Shown in pieces: positions 34,046-44,917 of a stretch of DNA of 64,000 nucleotides. Numbering within the stretch: position 1 is the stretch's first letter; the number at the start of each line of letters is the position of its first letter. Both the position numbers and the translations under genes were made by a program. This DNA comes from Hansfordia pulvinata. Lineage: Eukaryota; Ascomycota; Sordariomycetes; Xylariales. The notes under the pieces are model-generated. The model did not search any database and had not been told where the DNA came from. It saw nothing but the letters and a program-made list of their open reading frames with translations. The stretch spans positions 868,001-932,000 of the forward strand of contig BJKQ01000014.1 in the NCBI GenBank assembly GCA_006538405.1, in the 5' to 3' direction.

Positions 34046-36109
34046 AGGGAGGCCGGGAAGTGAGGCTGCAGAGGCGGACACGCAGTACGAGTCGGTATCT
34101 ATCTCGGGCGAGAGATCGGGGAATCCATGGCACAGATGCAGAGCAGCAGCGGACGGGCAAGCCGACGATGGTGGGCCCCGCCCGAAGTCGCCCTTCTGCG
34201 ATTAGTCCCAGGCGGGCAACAGCCCCGTAGCTGGCCCCAGGTACCCCGTACGTGCCCACGGTGCCCCCCGGGAACTCCCCAGTGCCCCGGGCGTTCTATC
34301 GATGTTCCGTCCCGTTCCCGTCCAATTCCAATGGTCTGTAGGTTAGGTAGGGTAAAGGTAGGTATCTCTGTACTCGTCCCCATGAGGTACGAAGGACATC
34401 CAATCCCGCACCTGCCCCGGTGAGATAACTACATCTCGGGACGCGCCAGTGCATCTACCTAATGCACACAACGAGCAGCTTCCCGCCAAGTCTTCCGTCC
34501 CGTGCATGTACGAGTAGGAGCAGCAAGACACAGCGGATGGCACAGGTGATGGAACCCGCACCGGCACCGGGGAAACCCAGGGGAGAAGAAGGCCACGATC
34601 CCCCAGCGGCGGTAATGTCCATGTTGATGCTGCCCCGGCTTTGCGTACGACGCACGCACGCAAGGCCGCCCGCGCAGAGTCTTGACATTGAAGAGACTGA
34701 CGAGATGCCGTCCAGCGAGTACACGAGATCCAATGGCTCGAGTCTCGAGAGCATCCCGTGGGCAAGGTAGCTATCTGCCCCTTGTGTCTACTCGTGTACA
34801 TACCTACCTTGCGAGCAGCCCAGTCAGCCCATAAATCTCTCACCTCGGTCGCCAAGAGCGGTCGGCTGCTGCGGCCCGCGTTGGGGGAGGCAAACCCAGG
34901 CGGCCACACAGACAGCCCTCAGACAGCCCTCAGACAGCCAGCTCGAGAAGACAAGTTTGCACGCCGCAGGACAGCAGCCCCTTGCGTCGCCGGGCCGCGA
35001 CAATGGCCTTTGTGGTGGTGGGCAGCGTGCGTGCTGACTCGAACCGTCTGAGACTCCCGCTTCGCGCCGCCGTCTTGCGGCTCCGAGCTTGGTGTTTGCG
35101 CGTTGGGACAAGCCAACTCTCAGGGTCGCGGCGGGAGGACCAAGATCCGAGATCTACCATTTTCCATTGCGTACGGGCACACTCGCAGACACGCAGCAGA
35201 CGACCTACTGCGGATAACGAAGGGGCTGCCGGGTCAACTTTCGATAGCGCCCCCGCCTGGTCTCCGTCGGACCCAGAGACCCGGTAAAGTGGCGCGAGCC
35301 TCTCGTACCCGATGGCTGCTCGTAGGTATGCCCTGAAAGGTGCCTGGCGTGCCACGCGTGCCTGGATCTCCGGCGCGGCACGGCGGGAGGTGGGCAGCAG
35401 CGACGAGATCTGCTCCATTTCAGCATCCCACGGGTGGAACCATTCTGGAACCCTTCCACCCTTCTACATACCCGTGGCAGTCGGCACATGCCATCAGCCG
35501 GGCCGGGTCTGGTTTCTTCAACAAAAGCAACCGCTGCCGGCGGCCCGATTGTACGGGTACCCAACCATGTCGCAGGTCTCTCTTGATCCTCGTCCATTCC
35601 CCGGCCGCCAGCTGAGTCAGGGCGATGGTGGGCGGCGATCCTGGCGCCGGAGATTCCACGCAAGCTGGGAGATAAGAGGCGGCCGTTGGCGCCGTGTCTT
35701 GTCTTGAACCACATTCATGTATGTACGTACTCGACTTGAATGGGGAGGAGCAAGGCTCACGAACACCCCCGCTGCAACGACGATAATGCAAGCCGCCCGC
35801 ATGTATTACAAGCCTTGTTCCTGTGGCAAGACAGTTTTGCCCCCACAACAAGTTCGTCCCCATACAAGGCACTACTCGCAGACCAGCCACAGATGACATG
35901 GAGAGCCCCTGTGTCTGAGGAATGATTCAGTCTCTTTTGAAAGAGTGAAAACGTGCAAATGGAAAAGCAATCACAGTGTCATGGCAGCTGGCTTCCTCAT
36001 CTTCCTCTCCTCCCCTCTTCTCATTTCTTCTCCTCTCCTCTTATCAGTACGAGTCTGTCGAGGCCAAACCCTTACCTGAGCTTAGCCTGTTTTTCTGCTC
36101 CTCAGCAAT
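33822..36109. other. Intergenic, 2.3 kb; deubiquitinase promoter
   Basis: Contains the (GA)n tract at 34000-34040 and TAGGTA-type words near 34335-34370. Long open frames on both strands overlap and look random. No gene supported. Confidence 0.5.
34000..34052. repeat. (GA)n / (GGGA)n purine tract
   Basis: A pure GA dinucleotide run of about 38 bases followed by GGGA units, 180 bases upstream of the deubiquitinase start; on its sense strand this is a CT tract typical of fungal 5' leaders. Confidence 0.9.
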
Positions 36110-36758
36110 TTAGCGTTCCAGGGCGGACCATGGCTTATGAATCGGCTTGTCCATCTCTTCTAGGTCCTTGTCGGACAATGACTTGGAGGGCGTAAGGCTC
36201 GGCGTGTAAGAAGAGCCGTACTCAAAGCCGACTCGGAACGCGTTGCGTTCGCGGTCGACCAGGCAGTTCCGGGGCCCTGGCGTCTCGGTGGGCGATGTGC
36301 AGCTTGTGTAACTGCCGGAGCTTCTCCTTGCACTTCTCCCGCTCGTCTTTGCGTTTCGGCCTCGCGGGCGCCGTCCACGGGGTCCGTCAGGAAGCCTGTG
36401 GCGGCGTCCTGGCAGTTAGCTTGGGTCGACGAAGCCGCGGAACCCCGGCGCGATGCCGTAGCCCTGCAAGTCCCGATAAGTAAGTCCTCGCCTCGGCCAG
36501 CAGGCGGTTATGTCCTCGGAGCTCCGGGCGTTAGTACCACCTCAGCTCGGCCCGGCTCTGTCCTGGTCGTCGGGGGCGCAGTGGCGTCGTCCTCATCCCC
36601 GTAGGCCTTGGAAGAGTGACAGTTGCCGTCCCAGTACGCAGTTGACACGCATACGTCCAGCGCAACTGGCTGATCCGCAAGTCCCGCTTCAGATCTCCCG
36701 AGCTCACCTCCATCGGGTGCTCCGTGTTCGGGTACCAGAGGTCATCTCCCGTCGCCAC
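36110..36758 (-). pseudogene. Decayed protein-kinase-like gene
   Basis: Pieces of one kinase-fold protein are scattered over three frames. In order: an N-lobe piece (WYPNTEHPMEVSSGDLKR), an acidic piece (YWDGNCHSSKAYGDEDD), NRLLAEARTY, then LQGYGIAPGFRGFVDPS followed by an in-frame TAA. Next comes KEKLRQLHKLHIAHRDAR, which resembles a catalytic loop (HRD), then NCLVDRERNAFRVGFEYGSS, where the usual DFE/DFG aspartate appears as Gly. It ends ALER with TAA 36112-36110. The lesions are not all of the one-missing-C type seen elsewhere: there is a CTTA duplication (minus-strand acttacttat near 36425), a stop codon, and a shift in the opposite sense at 36270. This argues for real decay. Fungal genomes carry many such kinase-like paralogues. 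Unrecognised introns could explain part of this. Confidence 0.5.
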
Positions 36759-37500
36759 ACCCGTCCATGTGCGCGAGAAGTATGGGGCGGACCCTCCAAT
36801 CGACCTGAGAGCCGACCTGAGAGCACGCAGGGCAGGTCGATGGGCGTGCGCACGCGCTGGGCCCGGCGGCCAGGAGAGACACCGGCGACGACTAGGAGTG
36901 CATCGCGGCGCGACGTTGGGGTCTGTGGGGTGTATACGGGGCAGGAGAGCGGTTGATCAATATAGAGAGTAGATGGGCGATGCCACTGCGCTTTCGACTT
37001 TGATTGGCGGTAAGGCGTAAGGCTTGGAGATCTGGCTATCGGTGCGGAAGTGATGAGACTTGTCCCGCGCGGCCTATCATCACATGTATGCCTGCCTACG
37101 CTGCGACGAGAACAGTCTGCGGTCCCGGGAACACTGGGCTTCTGGAAGTCTCGCCTTCTCCTCCGGCCACGAAGCGAAATGGTCCTGCAGCGGCATCGTC
37201 CTCGTAGCCATGGGTCCGGGGTTGTGAGTCCCTCGGTCGTTGGCAACATTGATCCTTCTAGAAAAAGCCAGTCCCTTGCTAGGAGTCTTGCAAGACGTGG
37301 GAACTCGGGCTTACTCGAAGAACAATGCCCGCCGGACAAGTGGTTTCGTGACCCAGGACTCCCCGTACCAAGTTGTTGTTGTTGGTTCTGAGCTCTCTCT
37401 TCTTTCAGGTCGACCGACAAAAAAGGCTTCAGACATAGCCGTGCAGGAAACTTCAAACTCCCGGCCGTTTCCCTTCTGTCCGAACCATCCATTCAGTAGC
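36759..37500. other. Intergenic; left part of the duplicated module
   Basis: The right end (about 37330-37500) resembles 39195-39364 upstream of the second Cys-rich gene. A short direct repeat, CCGACCTGAGAGC, occurs near 36806-36824. No gene supported. Confidence 0.45.
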
Positions 37501-37949
37501 ATGAAGGTCTCGCTGACCTTCCTGTCCAGCCTGCTTGGCCTCGGCTTGGCCCTCGACGCCGGAGACGCGGCCGTGGTGCAAGAAAGCGACTCACTATCCG
37601 AGGTCAGGCAAGCCACCATCCCGCAAAACGCTGTGGCCCGCCACGCGCCGACCTCCCCCCCCCCACTCTGCAATTCAGCAGTGAAAGCGAACTTGATAAG
37701 AACAACAGCGATCGTAAGTCGGGTAGTTTACTTGTTGTGGCATGTATTGATCGTGGGTGCTGCTCAAAGACTGACACCTGCTGCAGCGACCGACATTGTA
37801 ACTGTGAGGGTCCCTGGCCCTGGGCGAGCCACAGCCACCTACAGGCACTCGTGAATACCAGGCGAGACTTGTTGCGCTCTAGGCCTGAAACGTGCTCACG
37901 TGAAATGGACAGTGGACGATGGGGGTTCACGTCCCATCAGAACTGCTAA
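37501..37949 (+). CDS. Small cysteine-rich secreted protein, copy 1, frameshift in C-run
   Basis: Starts at ATG 37501 with a signal peptide (MKVSLTFLSSLLGLGLA). The next 20 residues (DAGDAAV...SLSEV) match copy 2 at 39365. At the ten-C run 37655-37664 the frame changes: the ATG frame runs on to 37854 without cysteines, whereas the frame one base later, ending at 37949, has seven cysteines within about 25 residues, spaced C-x4-CC-x5-CC-x4-C-x-C. One missing C joins the two, giving about 149 residues. An intron (gtaagt at about 37712) is possible instead for part of this. A compact disulfide-bonded extracellular domain is likely; effector, antimicrobial or structural roles are equally open. Confidence 0.55.
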
Positions 37950-38164
37950 TAAACTACTTCTATGTCTCGGGGGGGAGGGCACTCGAACTCGAAGTCTGCA
38001 CTAGAACGACCAGGCAACTCAGTGACTGGCCGCTATTCGCCTGAAAGAACCCCGAGTCTTCCTCGCCGTAAACAAGTATAAGATGCCGGGGTGGCAAATA
38101 TACCGCATTAGCCATCCTGACAATGCAGCGCCCGCCCTCGCCGATCCCGTCAGTCATCGAGAGA

Positions 38165-38178
38165 GGGGGGGGGGGGGG
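38165..38178. repeat. G14 homopolymer
   Basis: Run of 14 guanines between the two cysteine-rich genes. Confidence 0.95.
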
Positions 38179-38806
38179 TTTGGTCCCACCGCGACGCGCC
38201 GCTGCGGAAACGCAATTTCTTCCGAGTCCGAAAGCTGGTGGACAGGACCGCGAGGGTCGGGCTGACTTGGGCACGGAACACCTGTTGCCCGCCACAAGAC
38301 GCGCTATCACGTCGCGCAATGCCCGGAAGACTCGGATCGACGGCTCCGGACCGGCTGTCCATAGTAAAGTACCCAGCTTTCGAAACGCCACAGGAAGTGC
38401 TCGAGCGGAAGAGCTCGGTAAAAAAAGAAAAAGAAAAAAGAATCACGTGGTGACGCAAGCCTCTGGGGCTTCAGTTCAACCCCGTGGTTATGACAATGCG
38501 AGGACGTTTTCTCAATCAACTGACAGCGAACAGGAGACACTTTCCACCACCGGTCAGTGCCACGAGTGGATGGGTGTACCCAGCACTCTCGCCGCGTGCA
38601 TGCGTGAACGACTTGGCTCTTGTTTTTTTTTTTTTTTTTTTAAAAAAAATCTCTTTCTCTTTTCTTGAAACCTTTCTCTGTGCGGGGGCTCTAGCACGAG
38701 GTGAGCCCGCATCTTCGGGATTGCAGATTGCAGCCACGCAGGAGTCAGTGATCCACGGATTCTTGTCCACATGGAGACGAGCACGGCGTGAGGCACCTAC
38801 CTACTC

Positions 38807-38814
38807 TATAAAAG
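38807..38814 (+). promoter_or_regulatory. Orphan TATA box
   Basis: TATAAAAG, an excellent match, but 550 bases upstream of the next start codon (39365). It could serve a long leader, an unrecognised small transcript, or nothing. Confidence 0.25.
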
Positions 38815-39364
38815 CGGGAGCGCGCGGTAGGGCTTTGCTTGGTTGGTGGCGATGACTCGAACAGACGACCACATGCCCGACGGCCCGAGTTGGCGTGTTC
38901 CGCCCAACATCGGGCCCCTGAAAGGTGGCAAGAGGCGACTTCCGCGCCTTGACAAATAGACGATCCGCCGGCCGGTCAGTCACGTAAGGCGGGGAGGGGG
39001 GTGCCACACGCGGCTCGCTCCAGCGCTGACCAATATGCACCGCGTACTTACCTACCCAGACAATGACGTACACAGAGAGCATGGCCAGAAGAAACCAGTC
39101 CCGCACACAGACTCTGTCACTCTGGTGGACCATGAAGAGGTGGGAACTCAAGGCATAGGTGTACCTACTTAAACAGCAACCCCCCTGGCAGGAAAAAAGG
39201 TGGTTTCGCAGAACAGGACTCTCTCATCATAAGCCATTGCTCAAGCTCTTCCTTCAGATCCCGGGAGGGCCTTTTCACCCACATCTGCCGCGCAGGAAGC
39301 CTTTAAGCCACTGGGGCTAGACTTATCCTTTTCTTCTTCTTTATTCTACATCGAACTATCCAAA

Positions 39365-39988
39365 ATGAGGAGCTCGCTGATCTTCCTGTCCTGCTTTCTC
39401 GGCCTCGGCCTGGCCCACTACGATGCCGGCGACCGCGCGGTGGAGGAGGACGGGGACGGCGGCTCACTATCCGAGGTGAAAGCCCCCATCACGCCCCCCG
39501 GCGAATTGCTATTGTCCCCCCCCCCCCCCCCCCCCCCCTTCCCTACTTTAACCGGAGACAACTGGTGTGAGAGAGAGCTAACGCGAAAGGCCCCGACCCC
39601 CCGTTCCCCGGCGCAGAGGAAGCTGTTCGGCAGCAGCCACGACATCCACGACATCGTGCAGGGGTGGGTCGCGGACGGTAAGACGACCCCGGGGGGGTTC
39701 GTGGACGTCGAGGGCGGCGTGGCCACCAGCTACGCCCGGGTCGGCGACCGGCACAGCGAGGTGCTGGCCCAGGCCCGCTTCGACCCGGACAGCCTGCGCC
39801 GCCGCGGAGCGCCCCTCACCACCACCACTGAGAAGAAGGCCGGGAAGAACCTGTTGTTCAGGAGGGCCGACGAGGAGTCCTGCCGGGGGATCCCGTGCGG
39901 CGACGGCAGCGGCGGCGGGCTGAGCGGCAACGGGGCGTGCGAGGCCGAGGGCTGCTCGGTCTGCTGCATCGACCACTGTCTTTATTAG
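39365..39988 (+). CDS. Small cysteine-rich secreted protein, copy 2
   Basis: 207 residues, one exon as read. Signal peptide MRSSLIFLSCFLGLGLA is nearly that of copy 1, followed by the shared DAGD..AV....SLSEV segment. Then comes a proline run encoded by a C23 homopolymer (39516-39538), a middle region with DIHDIVQGWVADGKTTPGG and repeated Arg pairs (RRRG, RRAD) that could be processing sites, and a C-terminus with cysteines spaced C-x4-C-x13-C-x4-C-x2-CC-x3-C ending HCLY. Copy 1 is shorter and lacks the middle region. The frame across C23 cannot be trusted fully, but both ends are in the same frame here. No known family. Confidence 0.62.
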   Translation: MRSSLIFLSCFLGLGLAHYDAGDRAVEEDGDGGSLSEVKAPITPPGELLLSPPPPPPPFPTLTGDNWCERELTRKAPTPRSPAQRKLFGSSHDIHDIVQGWVADGKTTPGGFVDVEGGVATSYARVGDRHSEVLAQARFDPDSLRRRGAPLTTTTEKKAGKNLLFRRADEESCRGIPCGDGSGGGLSGNGACEAEGCSVCCIDHCLY

Positions 39989-40685
39989 GTCCCCTTCGCA
40001 GGGAGGAGGGAGGAGGGAGGGTCACGATTTCACAAGCGAGTTTTCAAGAAGAAAAGAAAAAGGAGGGGGAGGGGGAGGGGGGAGGGGGGGGGGGCAAGTG
40101 ATAAGGCTGGAGGGGTTCTTGTCACGGGCAGAATGGTGGCGAGCCTCGGCAGGTCGAAGCCAGGATATTCCTTACCTGCGTTTATAGTAAGCAGCCTTGA
40201 ATGTTAGGCCAAGTTAAGCAAGTAGATGGATAGCCTCCCTACACCGAGGTACACACCGTATAGATAGACCACAGCGGAAGAAGACGGAAAAGAGGTAGGT
40301 ATCCAAAGAAACGATAGTAGCCACTGACCCATTCTCGTGTGTTCTAGACCCGTCACAGGCCAGGCAGACCCGGTGCAAGTTTGAAAGACCCAAGTGCTCA
40401 CTACAAGTCAGAACTCTGGCTTGGACAGTCAGTTTTCACTTGCTCAAGTAAATAGCTCGGTGTGCTCTGAGTCTCGTGTTGTAATAAGAACTGCTAATAA
40501 ACTATTTCTATGCCCGGGAGGGGGGGGGGGAGGATGAGTAGTATCTCATGCTCTTCTAATTCCGTAACCCGTAAGCCCATTTTCCTTCTTTGCCGTAGCG
40601 AGACAAGCCTCTTCATGAAAAGGTCCGCGAATATAAATACACACTAGAAACAGTACCAGGCCCCAACCAATCTCCCCCACCCACA
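39989..40685. other. Intergenic, convergent 3' ends; shared tail of the duplication
   Basis: G-rich tract at 40060-40094. At 40490-40515 a segment nearly identical to 37939-37962 (AGAACTGCTAATAAACTA core) marks the right edge of the duplicated module. No gene. Confidence 0.5.
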
Positions 40686-42869
40686 TCAAGAACAGCCGGG
40701 GTTCTCGACGGAGTGGAGACCGTCGGCGTACGTGCCCTCGTCAATGTGCTTGCCGTTGCTGGCGTAGGTGGGGAAGAAGGTCTCAAGGAACTCGACCGTC
40801 TCGCGGTCGCGCCGGGACAGCTTGGCGTGGGCGGCGGCGCCGGCGGCGCGGCGGCGGCGGAGCTTGCCCGAGTTCCGCTTGGGCCAGGCGAAGGAGACCA
40901 TGTCGGTGACGAGCTCCTCCGTGTCGCCGTTCTTGATGATGGCCATGGGCGCGCCCTGCTGGATCTTGAGCTCCCGGGCCTTGGCGGTCAGGGCCCGGAC
41001 GAGCTCCGCCTTGTGCTCCGTGTGGCCCGGGTGGGTGTCGATGCACTTCTCGCAGTCCTGGACCACGAAGCGGCCCTTCCAGATGACGGCGTCGTCCCAC
41101 CGGGCCTGCGTGGTCCACGTCTTGATGGTGACCCCCTCGTCGCCGTACTTCTTGAGGGAGCCGCCGTCGAGCTCCTCCTCGAGCCACTCGTCCAGGGTTT
41201 GCTTGACCTCGCCGCCGCTGTTGTAGGTGCTCATCGAGTGCGCCAGCTCGAGGGCGCCCTGGGAGGTGAAGTGCCCGGCGAAGAGCTGGCTGATCCAGAA
41301 GACGGCCTTGTCGACGATGGCGGACTTGCGGATGCCCGCAAAGTAGAAGGAGAAGAAGAGCAGCGCCATGACGAAGTTGGGCACCGCGTCGGCGGCGATG
41401 GCGGTGAACAGGCCGTTCATGTCCCGCAGGTGGGCGATCTTGGCCAGGTTCTCCTGGCTGATCATGTGGTAGCCGGGCACCAGCTTGTCGTCCTGCTTCC
41501 TGACGGCCTCCCGCACCCCCGCCTGGGCCTCCGACACGTACTTGCGGCCCCAGTCCGACCTGGTCATCTGAGCGATCTCGGAGGCGATCTCGAGGTAGTT
41601 GTCCGTGTCGGACTTGACCTCGGCCTCGAGCTTGTTCTGCTCGATCATGGTCTTGATCTCGGGGTTGATGGGGTAGTACCTCTTGAAGAACTTGGGGTTG
41701 AGGGTCCTCCGGGGCATCGGGGTGCTGTGCCAGGTCTTGATGCCCAGCACCGAGGCGATGGAGCGCACGACCTGGACAGCCAGCCACAGGACCTTCCTCA
41801 TCCCGTCCTTGACGTCCAGCCAGATCATGCCGAGGGTGGTCGACAGGTTGCCGTCCGGGGCGGTCCAATACCCGAGGATGGCGTACTTGAGCAGCAAGCC
41901 CTGCATCACGTTGACCATGCCGAAGCCGAAGTGGGTGAGCGCGGCGGGCAGGTAGTTCTCGACCCCCTCGTACCCGTGCAGGCCGAGGGTGTACGACTGC
42001 TTCCAGAAGGTGTTGAGCATGACGTAGATGAGCGTCGACGAGGTGACGGTCTCCATGACGGGGAACTGCTTCGACTGCCAGTCCAGCTTGTCCGCGTACG
42101 AGAAGGAGGGGGACGTCGCCATCCAGATGGACGCCACGACGCAGCCCAGCAGCGGCGGCACCCCGGACTGCGCGTCGAGCTCGGCCATGGCCTCGTGCAG
42201 CAGCCAGTCGCCGAGGAAGCCCTCGAGCAGCCAGGTGAGCGCGCCCAAGCCGATCATGGCGAACGGGGTGCGGTCGAACCACTTCTTGAAGAACGCCACG
42301 AACTTGCGCCGCTTCTCGGGGCTCGCGAAGAAGGCGATGATGTCCTCCGTCTGCCTCACCACCGGCGTGATGTCGGCGGTGAACTCCCACGCCGACAGCG
42401 ACTTCTGGTACTCCTCCGACTCCCGCAGCTGCTTGAGCGTGGCGCTGAAGCCCTTCCACTCGCACGACTCCTGGGTGTCCTGGGCCTCCAGGTCCTCCTC
42501 GGCCTTGGGCTTGGAACCCGAGAAGGGCCAGACGCGCCGTGCGAGCGCACCGTGCTCCCCGTAGGCGTCCTTGGGGCTCACGTCCAGGTTCAGGTCCGGG
42601 GCGGACCGGACGAGCCGCCGGGAGGAGGGGGAGGAAGGGCGGGGGCCGCCGCCGAGAAGGCCGGCGCCGTCGTCATCGTCGTCGTCGAGGGAGCGGCGGT
42701 AGTAGTGGTGTTGGTGGTGGTGCTCGGCGCCGGAGGGGAGGGCCTCGACGGCGCGGACCTGGACGGGCTGGGGCTTAGACGCCACGAGGACCCATGACGA
42801 GCAGAAGAACAGGAGGAGTAGGAGCACGCGGACAGAGGCGCCGCGGCCCTGCAGCCCGGCGAGCTGCAT
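40686..42869 (-). CDS. Orphan multi-pass membrane protein, 727 residues, intact
   Basis: Start chosen at ATG 42869, which opens onto a signal peptide (SVRVLLLLLFFCSSWVLVA, residues 12-30); upstream in-frame codons lack an ATG. Residues 40-125 are low-complexity with Arg pairs suited to Kex2 cleavage. Hydrophobic segments lie near 203-225, 237-252, 277-290, 311-335, 359-377, 490-512 and 522-534. Between them are soluble helices, for example 400-470. A CEKC motif is at 606-609. The C-terminus has an Arg-rich stretch (KLRRRRAAG) and ends NPGCS. No intron, no frameshift over 2.2 kb. I do not recognise any family. Codon use and membrane pattern make it clearly genuine. Confidence 0.82.
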   Translation of the reverse strand: MQLAGLQGRGASVRVLLLLLFFCSSWVLVASKPQPVQVRAVEALPSGAEHHHQHHYYRRSLDDDDDDGAGLLGGGPRPSSPSSRRLVRSAPDLNLDVSPKDAYGEHGALARRVWPFSGSKPKAEEDLEAQDTQESCEWKGFSATLKQLRESEEYQKSLSAWEFTADITPVVRQTEDIIAFFASPEKRRKFVAFFKKWFDRTPFAMIGLGALTWLLEGFLGDWLLHEAMAELDAQSGVPPLLGCVVASIWMATSPSFSYADKLDWQSKQFPVMETVTSSTLIYVMLNTFWKQSYTLGLHGYEGVENYLPAALTHFGFGMVNVMQGLLLKYAILGYWTAPDGNLSTTLGMIWLDVKDGMRKVLWLAVQVVRSIASVLGIKTWHSTPMPRRTLNPKFFKRYYPINPEIKTMIEQNKLEAEVKSDTDNYLEIASEIAQMTRSDWGRKYVSEAQAGVREAVRKQDDKLVPGYHMISQENLAKIAHLRDMNGLFTAIAADAVPNFVMALLFFSFYFAGIRKSAIVDKAVFWISQLFAGHFTSQGALELAHSMSTYNSGGEVKQTLDEWLEEELDGGSLKKYGDEGVTIKTWTTQARWDDAVIWKGRFVVQDCEKCIDTHPGHTEHKAELVRALTAKARELKIQQGAPMAIIKNGDTEELVTDMVSFAWPKRNSGKLRRRRAAGAAAHAKLSRRDRETVEFLETFFPTYASNGKHIDEGTYADGLHSVENPGCS

Positions 42870-44867
42870 TTCTCTTGTTGAGAGATGCCTGTCTTCGAGA
42901 AGAAGACAGGTCTGGACCGAGGGCACAGTCAGGAATGGGACTCGACTATAGAGCGCTACCCGGGGGGGAAGGGGAAGGATGTGTCGGTGAATATTCTGGA
43001 AAAATAAGAGCAGGCAAGAACTGCCGTGGTGGGGAAAGGGAGAAGGTCCAAGTTGTACCTAGCCACAATACACAAGAGACTGAGTTTCCAGGCCTCGTCC
43101 GTGTAGGTGATAGCCGGCCTGGGGAGGGGGGAATTCTGAGTGTAGACGGCGGCGTAGTGCTCACAGCTTTGCCTTTCCTACCTAGACTTTCCCCCCAGCC
43201 CTGTGGGCGGGGACGCAACGCATTTATGAGCAGCCATGACCAGGTCCCCCGAGGCGGCCATGGACCCCGTGAGGCAGGGTAGAGACACGGAAATAGATGC
43301 GTGATGGGGCTACTGGCGCCCTCCATCGTCGGCCTCGCCGCGAGGCGGGCCCGGGTTTCCCAGCCATTGCCACGGCCCTACGCCCCTTTGCACCTTTTTT
43401 CGGGATGAAGCACTGGAGGAGGTGGACGCCACGAGACCCAGGCAGAGAGAGGGCATGGGGCGAAGATGGGAGGGAGTGGGAGAGAGAAGCAATCAAAAGC
43501 CCGGCCTATGGCGGGTTGGATCTCGGGACTCGAGAGGCCAATGGCGACACGCCCACCCACCGCAACCGAAGCTGTGGGCCACCATTATCGTTCCCGAGGC
43601 AGGGGCAGTGTGCGTAGGTATTTTTAACGTGCAAAGCACCAGGGGCGGTAACATCCGCGCCGGGACTCGCGTGGGGGGTGAGATGAGAGGCGTTGGTGAG
43701 ATGGGAACTCCCATAGTGATTCAACCTGCTGGGTTGTGAGTGGAACACTCAATTCCTTCGGACCTCGGTGAGGGACTCGCTTCGCCTACGCGCCACGAGC
43801 GTGGATCTGCCGTCCGCACATGTGGCACTGGTAGATGCGATATGGGGTCGGGAAACAAAACGCCTGCTTCCTTGATGCGTAGGTAGAGAAGTTAAACAGA
43901 ACCCCTGGCGCGTCCGCTGCTGTCGGGGGCGAATATCTTTACAGCCAGGCCTGAGGCAGGTAAATAGGTAGGTAAGGTAGGTACATAGTTTACCCTTGTC
44001 CAGTCCTCCCTCGGGCTCCACAGACTCCAGGGACTTCTGTGTATTCCCGCCTCTGCCAAGTGAGCCCGCTCAAGATAGGATACTTCAAGTACCTACAGAA
44101 CTGAGTTTGGAAGAGTCAGGAGGGAGAAAACGCCGGGAAATGACCACCTTGCCCTATACGCACACGTAGACAAGGTGAGCCTCTCTCTCTACATACCTAC
44201 CTACCTACACATACCTTGCATGGCTACCTGGTAGCCTTGTGTACATCCTGTCTGTGGTACCTAGCTACTGCCTTAGGTATTCATAAAGGAGAAAACGATT
44301 CCAAACGGGAGGCGGGCGAGCCAGAGTCCAGATTCAAAGCCAAGACTACAGTCTACAGGTAAGGAGGTAGAACAGGGACCCGAGTGCGCGCACCACTCCT
44401 GCGACGCTGACATGATGACACACATTCCAGTGGTATCCATCCAGTCTTGCCACCGTGAGCCTCTTCCCGGACCCCTGCCCGTCAACCGCATCCAAGCATC
44501 AGCATGCAGGGAGGGTCTGGCTGGCGCGGGCGTGAAAGAGGCCGATAATAAGCTCTTCCTTCTGCCAGAACAGGTTCCCGCCGAAGAGTCCGATCTTTTA
44601 GTACCGGTGCTATCAAGCGAGGGAGGGGGCGAAAGAGAAATAAGGGGGAATGAGAGCCTCGGAAAGCTGGAAGAGCAAGAAGAAGGAGAAGAAACACGAA
44701 AGAAAAGAAAAAATGACATAAGAAAAAAGAAAAAAAAAAAAGAAAAACATGAACCACCTGCTGATTCTTCTTACCTGAGGTACCCAATGACTTGTACCCA
44801 TCTTGCGCCCTACACCCGGTTAGGAATGACAGAGCGATGCGGTATCTTGAGTTGATCAGGAACGAAG

Positions 44868-44870
<3 letters not shown>

Positions 44871-44916
<46 letters not shown>
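44871..44916. repeat. (GT)n microsatellite, 23 units
   Basis: An uninterrupted GT run of 46 bases. Confidence 0.97.

Positions 44917-44917
<1 letters not shown>

Larger units (their letters stand above)
37950..39364. other. Intergenic between duplicated copies
   Basis: Begins with the conserved 3' segment shared by both copies (37939-37972). Contains a G14 run (38165-38178), a T/A run pair near 38623-38648 and a TATA-like site at 38807 with no evident gene immediately after it. Confidence 0.45.

Noticed and set aside
40713..42797. A 694-codon open frame antisense to the membrane orphan
   Set aside because: It is the mirror of a GC-biased coding strand: Val/Leu/Gly/Glu/Arg/His-rich with no domain, while the opposite frame has signal peptide and membrane segments.
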